Assembly: GCF_963662255.1 (NCBI RefSeq)
Contig: NC_085071.1
Coordinates: 7,223,833-7,287,832, forward strand
Length of the DNA stretch: 64,000 bases
DNA from: Cinclus cinclus
Taxonomy: Eukaryota > Chordata > Aves > Passeriformes > Cinclidae
Direction: 5' to 3'
A model generated the notes under the pieces. The model was not told where the DNA came from, made no database searches, and saw nothing but the letters and a program-made list of their open reading frames with translations. A program made the position numbers and the translations under genes. How positions within the stretch are numbered: position 1 is the stretch's first letter; the number at the start of each line of letters is the position of its first letter. Below, piece after piece: positions 20,876-53,700 of this stretch.

Positions 20876-22570
20876 CAGAGGACAGGCAGGGAGAGGCAGG
20901 AAGAGGCACCAGCTTCTGCTGAAGCTTTGGAACATCCAAACCTGGAGCTTCGGGGTGGGTAAATCAACCCCTGACAGCGACGGTTAAGGGCCTCTCCATC
21001 ATTGCACGGTCATGACCAGCCACACGTGGGGCTGGAGCTGCCACAGGGGTCCTGAGGGCTCTTGTCTGTCTGTACCTCCTGCCCGCAGAAGGCAGGGGGA
21101 CCAGCATTAGCACTTGCTGGTGCAGACATGGTTCCACCTCTCCAGCACTGATGAGAACTGAAGTACCCACTGCACCAAAGTTCAAGAGAGAGCTGAGTGC
21201 TGGCAGCATGGGCAGCTGCCAGGGATCTTCCCTGCTCCTTTTCCTCAGCAGGCTGGGAGATGTGGAGGGGAGGAGGGGACCACCACTGGGGATGAGAGAG
21301 GGGAAAGCTCCAGGGACCTCTGGAGCTGAGGGGTGGAAAGGGGATGGCAGGTTATCCTGGGGGGCTCAGCCCCCAGTTTGGGACTGAAAGTACAGGAATT
21401 GGATCTTTGCATGGGTGTCAGCAGAGCCCCTGCTTTCCCAGCTCTCCAGTTTGCCTTTTCCTTTCCTCCTCTGGGACTTCCCAGGGAACCTGGGGAGGGG
21501 GCACAGGGTGACAATTTTCCTGGGGACAAGTTCATGGGGGGGGGCCAAAGGACACAGAGGACTGAACCATCATAACATGCTTGGAGTCCATCTCCCTCCA
21601 GTATCACTTAAACACCTGTAACACCTATATTAAAAAAATACAGGTCCAAATCCCCCTATTTCAACCTTGTTGCAGGCAAACGTGCCCTGAGGCACACTGG
21701 TAACAGCTGGGAGCCCCAGTCCTGCCCTTCCTGCACTCCCTTCACAGCTCAAGGTCACACTGATGTTTTATTCATCCCCTACAAGCCACTATATTCTTTA
21801 ATTTCAGCCACACACACCATCACAAGAGTAAATAATTGCCTTGGAAGCTCATTAATCACGTCAGCATGTTAACCAGCACCACAGCCCAGAGAACTTTCTC
21901 AGGGGGCTCAAGGGTGGTGGAGACCCCCAAACACGGAGGGTTTAGCACCCAAGTCTGGCTGCAAACAGCACTGCCTTGTGAAAAAAATCACACCTCAGCC
22001 CAACTTAAAAAAATTAATGATGGGTTAATTAACAGCTTCACCATCCTTCTCTGCTCTCACCCTAAGCTCATGCAGGCTTGGGAGCAGCACCCTCATCCCC
22101 ATCCATGGCCACCCAGGGTCACCATGACCTTCCTGTGTCCCCACCACACCTCACTGCCACTGGAAGAGGCTGGTGGTAACGAGGGATGGGCTTGGTGCCA
22201 CAAGGCTCCATCCCAGAACTCCTGTAGCCAAAGGGATGTCTCCCAGCTGCTCCCTGATGCTTTTTCCCTGGAAAGAGCTCCCTGCTGTTGGTGGAAGTTC
22301 TGTCCTGCCATGGGGCAGGCTGCAGCATCCAGAGCAAGCCAGGGAGCTGCTCCAGCCTTAATTGAAGGTCTTTAATCACCAGTCAAGTGGTGGATGAGCA
22401 GCAAGCCATGGTTGTATCCCAAGCTGGGGCTGGTGGACTTGATATATATGTTGGAATTCGGTGAGGGATCTTGAACAACCTTGAGGCTCAAACTGGGGAG
22501 CTATAAACTTGAGACAGAGATCCCAGACCCACCTTAAGAAACAGTCTGCTCTGCAGAGATTGTTCACACC

Positions 22571-22576
22571 TTTATT
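22571..22576 (-). terminator. Likely TCEA3 polyadenylation signal
   Basis: AATAAA on the minus strand (tttatt on plus), about 630 nt beyond the Phe-Cys-stop exon. It is the first canonical hexamer I noticed downstream. Confidence 0.5.
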
Positions 22577-23206
22577 ACTCTGGCTGGAAGGGTTCTTCCT
22601 CACTTCTCTCCCTGCCATCCTTCCTTCTTTCCTGGGACATGGTGCCTTCAAGCCAGGATGGATGGTCCATTTGTCACAGAGCAGAGGGACACAGTGGCAT
22701 CCCAACAGCATCTGGACACACTGCAACTACCCAGTCCCCTCCATGTCCTCCCTCTTCATGCACTTGGGTGAGGAAGAAGGTGTTTGGGTTAAAACCTGGC
22801 CCTCTGCCACCCTCAGCTCCCAGGCACAGCCCCATGTCCATGGAGCAATGTCTCTCCTGCCCCCCAAATCATCCAAGCCCAGATTTCTCAGGGAAGGACA
22901 TGCTGCCCAGGTTGTACCAATCTCCCTTTCCAGGAATGAATCCATTTGCAGTGGGATCCCGACACACCCCAATTAAATGGCAGGTAGGCATTTGCAGGGA
23001 AGAACCATTGAATTCACAGGGACCTTCTCGAGTGAACCTGACATTGCTGGAGGCTGCCTCCCCAAGGGAACCCAGTGCAAGGGAACAAGGAGCTGGGGTT
23101 TAGGGACTGGTGCCACCCTGACCCCTCCTCGCACCCCAGCTGCCCAGTGTGGTGTCACAGCCTCTTGTCTTGCATCATGCTCCCTCCAGCCCACTCGCCA
23201 GCAGCA

Positions 23207-28855
<5,649 letters not shown>

Positions 28856-28903
28856 GGTGGGGGCTCGAGCGGAGCAGGGCTCTGGCTGCAGGCACAGCAG
28901 GCA

Positions 28904-28946
28904 CAGCTGGCACAGCTGGCACAGCTGGCACAGCTGGCACAGCTGG
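28904..28946 (+). repeat. 9-bp CAGCTGGCA tandem array, five E-boxes
   Basis: Perfect copies start at 28904, 28913, 28922, 28931 and 28940. A related ggcacagca unit precedes them. CAGCTG is palindromic, so the E-boxes read on both strands. Confidence 0.95.
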
Positions 28947-29289
28947 CACGGCGGGTCCTGGGCAGCCGGAGGGGAGGGAGCAGAGAGGGGGGAAAGGGGG
29001 AAAGGGAAGGGAAGGAAAGAGAAGGGAGAGAAAGCAGAAAGGAGGCGGGGCTGTCCCGGCCAGTTATAAACTCTGCCAGGAAAGCGAAACAGCGCGGGGC
29101 AGGGCTAAATATAGCCGAGAGCCAGGAGCGGGGGCGCTGCGGCGGCCGGGAGGGGGGAGCCCGGGCTGCGAGGGCCAGAGCCCGGCACGGGGCTTTGCCA
29201 CCGGGATGGCTTAGCTAGCGAATCCTGGGGGCACGGCTACCGTGCACTGTGCTGGGGCAGTAATCGTTATACTCCGCTCCCGTGTCGGT

Positions 29290-29346
29290 GGAATTCCAGT
29301 ATATAGGAATAGTTCTTATACTGGAGTACTCCACATACTGGAGTAT
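29290..29346. repeat. Cluster of short palindromes and dyads
   Basis: ccagtata (296-303 of the 29 kb block) pairs with tatactgg at 29317-29324. GGAGTACTCC at 29323-29332 is a perfect palindrome, and tactggagta occurs twice. The cluster lies about 450 bp upstream of the TCEA3 start and immediately before a CR1 fragment. Function unknown. Confidence 0.7.
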
Positions 29347-29361
29347 TTTGGTACTGAGAAT

Positions 29362-29480
29362 TGCCAGGCTGGACAGGGTTGGAGCAACCTGGTCTAGTAG
29401 AAGGTGTCCTCCCCTCTGTCAGGGGATGGAAGGAGCTCTCCGTAAGGCCCCTTCCAACATTCCACGATTGTGTGATGATA
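29362..29480 (+). mobile_element. CR1 LINE 3' fragment
   Basis: CR1 blocks: gccaggctggacagggttgg, agcaacctggtctagtagaa, gtaaggccccttccaacatt, cgattgtgtgatgat. Lies between TCEA3 and the ASAP3 3' end. Confidence 0.9.
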
Positions 29481-29840
29481 TGTCCTGCAGTCTTTGAAGG
29501 GCAGCAGAGCCCTGCCAGCTGATGGTGTGTCAGCCTGGGATGGGAGCCACAAGCCCCTCAGGCCTGCCTGGAGGGGCAGCAATATGAGGCACAGGCCACT
29601 GGGCTATGTAAGTGACAACCTTGCCCTCCTTGCTTGGTCCTGCTCCAGCGCTCATCCTGGCATCCATCCCAGGGAAGGTGCCCATGTCCCAGACCAGCTC
29701 TACATGGCTATCCCCAAGGGTGCTCACAGATGCCAGTGACTGGGAGCCTTGGGGACACATCAGCAGACTCACCCTGCTGGGGACTGCCAAGGCAGGGATT
29801 GCACCCTCAACACACTTCCAGGTGCTTTAAAAAATGATGG

Positions 29841-29846
29841 TTTATT
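29841..29846 (-). terminator. Likely ASAP3 polyadenylation signal
   Basis: AATAAA on the minus strand, about 860 nt after the ASAP3 stop codon, with an A/T-rich setting. This implies a 3' UTR of roughly 0.9 kb that ends about 1 kb from the TCEA3 start. Confidence 0.55.
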
Positions 29847-30706
29847 CAAAATCAAGAGACAGAAAACATATTTTAAAATATTTTTTGAGATTAAGTATTT
29901 GACACAGAAATGAGAAGGTTAAAGCGAGAGGGTATGGAGGCAGGTGGCTCCCAAGGGACACTGGTACAGGGGTATTCTGGTCCTAGAAAAATCTACAAAA
30001 GCCCCTCTGAGAGACCCTGCAGGGAAGGGGTGGTGATCCAGCACCCACCCCACATGAGGGACATGGGGCAGGGGCTTTGTGGTACCACCTGAAACATCCC
30101 CCGCCCTCCAAAGCAGTGAATGGCATTTCGCTACCTGCTTTGGAGAACCTTTGAAGCATCCCCAACTTCCACCAGTCCAGGCAGCTCCCAGAATGTGGGG
30201 TGGGGGATGGACACAATAAAAAACCCTTCTCCTATTTCTTGCCCATCCCAAAAGCTTCACAGTTGGGGTACAGAAGGAGGCTGGCAGTCCATGGCTGCCC
30301 CCAGGATAAGGAGAAGGCTTCATGACTATCTGGCAGAGGGAAGGAGACACCAAATACAGCTCCCCCGTCCCCAATTCCTTGCAGATAAGGAAAAAGAAAA
30401 CCCAAGGGAAGGGCAGAGCCCATGGGAAGGTTGGAAGAGCAACCAGAGCAGGGGCTGGCACAGAAACCTCAGCCCACCGGCGCAGCGAGCACATCCATCC
30501 ATCCTCTGCTCCTCAGCTCCCCACCACCACCATCCATGGACAGCTCTCCCAGTGCAGTGGGTCTCTGGGCCCCCTTGGAGGACAGTGGTCTCAAGCCAGG
30601 ATTCTGGGCATGTGTCCCCTGTGGCCTGGCTCTACCAAGCCCCCAGCAGGGAGCTGTCTCTAGTCCCAGCCAATGGGACAGTGACACATGGGCCACCACC
30701 ACATGG

Positions 30707-47286
<16,580 letters not shown>

Positions 47287-47660
47287 GGTGCGGGGGGCAC
47301 CGGGCGGCGGCAGGGGGAGCGCGGGGAGCGGGAGAGCCTCCCCTGCGGAGCGCCCCGGGCTCAGCCCGGCTCAGCGCCCCGCCCCGGGAAGAGGAGCCCC
47401 GCCCCGGGAAGAGGAGCCCCGCCCCGGGAAGAGGAGCCCCGCCCCGGGAAGAGGAGCCCCGCCCCGGGAAGAGGAGCCCCGCCCCGGGAAGAGGAGCCCC
47501 GCCCCGGGAAGAGGAGCCCCGCCCCGGGAAGAGGAGCCCCGCCCCGGGAAGAGGAGCCCCGCCCCGGGAGGTGGAGCCCCGCCCCGGGAGGAGGAGCCCC
47601 GCAAGCCCCGCCCCGCTCCCGCCCCTCCCTCCCACCACCGTCACGCGGCGGCCCCGCCCG
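47287..47660 (-). promoter_or_regulatory. ASAP3 proximal promoter / 5' UTR CpG island
   Basis: Extremely GC-rich sequence directly upstream of the ASAP3 start codon. It contains the 20-bp GC-box array described separately and further GC boxes at about 47605-47660. No TATA box is evident, so dispersed initiation in a CpG island is likely. Confidence 0.6.
47381..47600 (+). repeat. 20-bp GC-box minisatellite, 11 copies
   Basis: The unit gccccgggaagaggagcccc occurs nine times without change (47381-47560), then twice as variants (gaggtggag at 47561, gaggaggag at 47581). Each unit junction creates GCCCCGCCCC, an Sp1/KLF-type GC box, and the unit contains CCCGGG. The G-rich minus strand could form G-quadruplexes. 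The array lies 95-315 bp from the ASAP3 start codon. Confidence 0.98.
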
Positions 47661-49750
47661 TCCGCGCGTTAAAGGCCAAGAGCCGCGGTGCTCCCCAAGA
47701 ATCATCCCCGTGAACCCCGTTCCGTGACGTAGGGGGTGCGGGGTTCCCCCGTGCTATGGTGGGACGAAGAGAAAACCCTCGGGTCTGGGTGGATCCGCAC
47801 CCCCAGCCTTGCCTCGGCACCCACCTTTCCCAGGCACCCAGCATCTCCCTAACCCCAGTACCCGCATTCCCTAGGCTCCAGCACCCCCCTAACGCCACTA
47901 TCCACCTAACCCAAGTCCCCAGGGACCCCAGCACCCGTCTCTGCCCGGAAGCCACTTCCCCCCCAGCACTCCAGTACTCACCTCACCCAGGGACCCCAGA
48001 AATCACCTCTCGCCATGTCGGTAGAAGATGGAGACACAGAGTAATGGCCAGTCCACTCCAAACACCGTTTTAACTGGAGGTCACTCCCACCCTGCCCTTC
48101 CTAGGACTCCGAGGGGACAATTACGGCAGCCCTTGGCTTTTTGTCCCGCTGGAGGCGACCTCTTTGTTCCCCCTCCTCATTCGTCCCACTTCTCAATGGA
48201 ATTTGATTTCCCATTCCTGTTTATTTGCTCTTCCCGGATGATGGGTTGGAAGCACGGACACCTCAGGAGCAGGCGATGAGGCTGAACAGACACTGAGCAC
48301 ATCCTACTTGCAGGGCTGGGTGGGGCTGGTGACCCAGCCAGAACAGAAAGGCGCGAGAAGCCTCACTGGGGCTGGTTTGCCACGAGAGGCCAACATGGGT
48401 GCAAGGGGGCTTTGCAGGACCCCTCCCCACCCCCAATATCCCTCGCACCCCTCACCCACCGTGGATGGTGGATCAGGGGGTGACAGACCCTCGAGCCTTT
48501 TACTGAGCCAGGAGTGGGACTCAGTCGAACTTAGGTCTGTGCCTAACCAGGGGCCAGCCCAAGCCTTCCTCTAACCCGCTGTTACTGGGGGGCTAAGGGG
48601 GAACGAGTTATAGGAAGAGCCATCACGAGCCTTGGGTGAACGGCTACGCTTGAAAGATTCCAACGCTTCTGGCACCGGCAAGCAGGGGAGCCCACCGTTC
48701 GGGGTGTCCAACCCGGCTGGGGGGACCCAACATCTGACGAGCTCCCAGGACATCCCCCTCGGATGCAGGGCTCCGGCAGACAGAGGGTTAAAAGGCTGCA
48801 GCCCAGGCAGGACTGGAGCAGGAGGGATTTGGGATAAGAGGCTCTCAGCAAACAGGCGGCCCCGGATCCTCCCGCTTTCTCCGCGCTGCCCCGAGGGGTC
48901 CCTCCGCTCCCTTGGCTGGTGTGGCCCTGCCACCTCCTGGCTGGCCTGGGGACTGCGCGGGGGGAGCGGGGCAGGGGCCGCAAATCGCCCGGGGACATTC
49001 CCTTACTCGCTGCAGGACTCCGTGCCCCTCGCCTGGTTCACATGGCCCGGGGCCCTCCTCCTCCTCCTCCTCCACACCACCAGACGAGCTATGCAAGACC
49101 AGCATGTGCCACAATCCCAGGTATGAGACATCAGCAGGTACCTTCAGACATCACTGAGTACCCCCAGGTATCGCTTGGTACCAATGAACATCAGGTACCA
49201 CCAGCCATCACTGGGTACCACCGGATATCACCTGGGTACCACTGCCCACCACCACATGCCACAGGACATCGCCTGCTAGCACCGACCATCGCTTTGCCAC
49301 CAGTACTGGCTGCGTCCCCAGGTCACAGCATGACAGGTAACACATGAAGAAGGACATGCACACAGCTCCCCCAGGATTTTGTTCTGCAGACCCCAAAGTG
49401 GGATGCACAAGCCTCTCCAGCCCCAAGATCCATAGGGAGCTGGCTCCCAGCCCTGGTGGGGCTTTTCCCACGCTCCTGGTTGAAGGGGCTCTAGCTGAGG
49501 CAAAGGCTTATTCTAGATTTGGGCTGGAAATCATCAACCTGAGCAGGTGACACCCATTCTCCTCACTCCAGTCAAAGCTTCATCTCAAACCCCTTCTCCA
49601 CAAGTGCCTACAGAGCAGGCTGGCCAGATAAAAAGCCCCAAAACAGGCCATTTTACCCTGAAAACAGGAGCAAAACCAGCTCGGCTCCTCCCTCCTCCAA
49701 AACCATTCCAGCATTTTGCTAGAGGAAAACAGCCCTCTGTAACTCAAAAA
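47661..49750. other. Intergenic between ASAP3 promoter and E2F2 3' end
   Basis: GC-rich sequence without a recognised gene. It includes a CTC trinucleotide run at about 49055-49075 and the GGTACC-rich repeat noted separately. Open frames on both strands show no known domain. Confidence 0.5.
49130..49265 (+). repeat. Degenerate minisatellite with GGTAC(C) units
   Basis: About six imperfect units of roughly 22-25 bp built on a ggtaccaccagccatcactg pattern: caggtacc, agtacccc, ggtaccaatgaacatc, aggtaccacc, gggtaccacc, gggtaccact. Located 3' of E2F2. Confidence 0.75.
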
Positions 49751-49751
49751 T

Positions 49752-49757
49752 TTTATT
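49752..49757 (-). terminator. Likely E2F2 polyadenylation signal
   Basis: AATAAA on the minus strand, within an AATAAAATAAAA context, about 990 nt after the E2F2 stop codon. Confidence 0.55.
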
Positions 49758-50743
49758 TTATTTCAACCCCTCCTGGGCAGAAAACATCAAGTGCTAAAAG
49801 TTTTTGAGCCAACCTACAGGAGCACCAACAACCAAGGAAGGACAACTTAAATACACCCTCTGATAAATCCAACCCCTCCCCGCCCCACACCAATGGGGGG
49901 ACCCAGATAAATACAGTGCAATAATTACAGATATTTTGCAAGGAATGGCACAATTAAAAGTCCTATGCTACCCCATGTCCCAAGGCTTGTCCCAAGCTGT
50001 TTCCCAAGCCCCTCTCTTCAAGTCATCGCCTCCTCCAGGCATACCTCTTCCTAGTATATTCCAGTTATGATACTCCCAGCACCAGTAGCTCCAAGAGGCC
50101 GAAGGGAGCTGGTACAGACTGGGGCAGAGGGCTGAAGCCCCTCAGTGAATATGGCTCCATGTCTTGGCCTGAGATTTGCTGGAGCCACGCGAGCTTCATC
50201 CTTCCCTCACCCAAAGGTGACTTCAGCTTTACTGCCTCGATGTGTTTTTAAGATATTCCAGCTGTGGTGGGGAAAATGCCACTGGAAATGACCTGTTGTG
50301 ACCATGAAGAACCACCAATTTAACTGAGGAGCAGATGGGAGTGACCCCAAAACATGACACAGCCCATTCTGGGCAGAGGTTTCTCTCCCACCCAAGGGTG
50401 CCCCTAAGTCATCTGGAGCACCCAAAAACACTTCCAGTCCACCAGCATCCACAGGGTGGTGGGGGGTTGTGGTGGGAAGCACAGTGCCCCATGGATTTAG
50501 GGGCGGATGCTGGGATGGGTCCTGGATGGATCCCAGAGCACACCCAGTGAGGTGATAACCAATCCAAGAGGGTGCACAGAAGCCACATTGGGTGAACAAC
50601 ACAAGTCCCCCTCTCCCCGTCATCCTCAGAAAACCCAGTGCTCCTCAACATACCCCAGTCTCTCCAGTCAGCCTACAGAGCTCCCACACGCTCAGGACAC
50701 AAGTGGCCAGAGGGGACAAAGGCAATGGGGACTGGGGGGACAC

Positions 50744-53700
50744 TCAGTGCTTCAGCAGGTCCCCCAGGTCATATGTCTCAAAGAGGTCTGTGACTCCCTC
50801 GCCCTCAAGCCCCCAGAGATAGTCATCCTGTTCCAGGGGGGGCGAGAAGGTGACAGAGGGTCCCAAGTCCAGGTGGGAGGGGGGGCAGGGCAGCTGGTCC
50901 TCTGTCTGCTGCAGAAGGTGGGCAGGGGAGCCCAGGAGCCCAGGTTCCATCTCCAGCAGTGAGCTGGGTCCCCCCTGGATGGGGAGAGGCAGAGATGGGG
51001 GTGAGAGAGCAGTTCCTGTGCCCCCCCAGCTCTGGGAGATGGGGTGGGGTGGCTGTGTGGCTGATGGGGAGCTGTTTGGCAGGGAAAGGGATACAGGGTG
51101 GTCCTGTGCAGAGGTGGCAGCAGAGGGGACAGGGTGGTCCTTGGTGGGGCTCTCCTCCGTGATCTCCTCTGGGCAGAGGTACACCTCGATGGGACCACTG
51201 GTGCTCTTCAAGTAGAGCTGGAAGTTCTCCTGGGAGGACAGAGTAAAGCTCAGGGGGACACCCAGAAGGTCACCCACTCTACTAACCCCAGCCCATGAGG
51301 GATCCAGCTGGAGCATTGCAACCCTTGAAGGACCAGTTCAGGGTCAAACAACCCCATGGAGACACCCCAAAACCACCCAGGGTCATGCTGGGATGTGTCC
51401 TTAGGACTCCCCAGAGGGGCCCATTGAGTGTGGCACGGATCCAGCAGTACCCACACACACCTGGCTGAAATCTGGCACCTCCAGCTGCGTCTCAGGGGGA
51501 GCCTTCACAGCAATCACCGTCTGCTCCTGGAAGCTGCCGATGGCACGGAGGTCCTGATAGGTGACGTATGCCAGCGTGGACAGCGATGAGGTATAGGAAA
51601 AGGGGGGGCTGCAAGCAGGACTTCAACCCTTGCATCCCTCCAAACACCCCCCAGTCCCAGAAAAATCCAACTGGAGAAAAGGCTCAGAGGGGTTCCTAAG
51701 ACCCTGTCCTCCCTCCCAACTCCCTCAGCAAGGATATCTCTGGTTGGTCTCGTTGTCAGCCAGCTGCTGGATCTGCAGGGCACAGTTCTGCATGAGCTGG
51801 TCCAGCATCCTCTCTGTCCTAGCCAGTTCAGCCAGTTCCCCACTCAGCACTTGTTGCTTCGCCACCATTGCTGCATCCTCAAAGATCCCTGTCCCCCTGC
51901 CAATGGAGATGGCATCTGAGTGATGGCACAGCACACCCTATGTGTCTTCAAGCCCTGTGTCCCCCACCCTGCCCCATCCCATGTTCCATTTTCAGATGCC
52001 CAGCATCCTTTACATCCACTGGATGTGGTTCTTGGATTTCTTGCGGATGAGCTGGATGCCCTCCAGTACATTGGTGATGTCGTAGATGCGACGTTTCTGG
52101 ACCTCCAGCACCTCAGCAGCCCGGTTCAGATCCACAACACCATCGGAAGACTCGTTCAGCAAACAGATGAATTTTTTGGTAAGCAGACCCAGTGAGGTGT
52201 CGTAGCGAGTCTTCTCCCCAGGAGACTTGGGGGCTGTGGGGAAATGACAGATGCTCCCATTCTCTCCTTAGTTTGGGATGTGGGATGGAGGTGACATGGG
52301 GCTAGACATGAGAAACCACGTTTTCCTTTCTTTAGTGTCAGATGTGAAACTGAGGTCACATAGGGTTGGAGACCAGAGACTTCTCCAATCCTCCCCTGAG
52401 CCAGGTCCATGGGATGGAGGTATCACTTGGGCAGATCCCCTCCCATTCTCTCCTTAGTGTGGGATGTGGGCTGGAGGTGACATGAGGTAGTGCTAGAGGG
52501 GACATGGTTCTAAGAGGGAAGAGAAGTGGAGTCTGCTCCCCCCAGCTTCCCCTGCCCCGTTTCACCCTACTCGCATCACTTACTTCTGGGGCTGGGGACC
52601 TGTGCCAGTGTCCAGCCCTTCCCCTTGGGTGTGCGAAATTCGGGGCCCTCCAGGTCCAGCTTCCTCTTGGCCTGAAGCATGAGAGAAAACCCTGCATTGT
52701 GATCAAGCCAAACACCCCTCTGAGTTCCCCAGGCCCCCAAGGGCCATCAGCCAAGCCCTGAGCACCACATCCTGAGGTGAGGGAATCCTGCAAGAGGCTC
52801 ATCCAGTTGCAATACTCCTTTTGGAAAGGGACACAGCAGAACCCAGCAGTGTGAGAGGCCACTGGGAAAACTGGACAGAGAGGAGATAAGGGGTCCCGTC
52901 ATCCCCCATGACTTCCTGCACAGCCCGGCAGTCACAGGGAACCTACTCAGATTTCCCCTCACCCCCAGCTCCTGGCAGGGCTCCACAGGCTGACCCCTGG
53001 GAATGTGGCAACTCCAAAGCCAGACCCTCCCACCCTGCCAGCTGGCCCACTGGGGTGCAGGATTTCACTTCCCCCCTCCCACCCAGGTCATGGTTGAGGC
53101 AGCTGAGGGCACCCAGCTGCCACCAGCACACCTGGGACCAGCTGGGTTCAGCCCCTCCTGTGACCCCTGGGTGCCCTGGACACATGTACCCAGCTGGAGG
53201 GAAACTAGGGTGAGGGGGGGTATGCTGGGTTCTGAGAGGGCAGACAAACATCCCTGCACCTGCTGTCCCTTCGGCAGGGCATGCAGCTCCTTGAAATGCC
53301 CCCCAAGGAACCCCAAGCAGCACATGGGCAGAAGGGACCCTGGGAAGAGTACAGCAGAATAAATTCACAGGAGAACTGGAGGGTGTCATCACCCCACCCC
53401 ACCCCCCCCATGCAAACAAACCCCCCAGGACTCCTACACACCCACAAACATGCACCGGGCGATCTGAGAGGGAACACTTCGGCTCAGCAGCAGAAAGCAG
53501 CCTCCCCACCCCATCCCGACCTCCCCCCATACCTGCTCCCGGGCCGGGCTGTCCCACAGGGCTCCCCCCAGCACATGTCGCATGGCACCCAGGTGCCTGT
53601 GAGGGCTCCGACGGTGGCTCCCTTGGGAGCACAACGCCCTTTGCAGGGAAGGGTTGGGCACCTCGGCCTCATTCCCACCGGAGGGGGCTGGCAGGGAGGC

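Larger units (their letters stand above)
9210..22550. other. Intergenic region, no recognised gene
   Basis: About 13 kb between the OPRD1 promoter side and the TCEA3 3' end. It holds four CR1 fragments, a CTTC-type microsatellite, several T or A runs, and AT-rich islands (about 11.3-11.6 kb and 15.6-16.0 kb) that could be conserved non-coding elements. Both strands carry only short open frames without recognisable domains. Confidence 0.6.
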
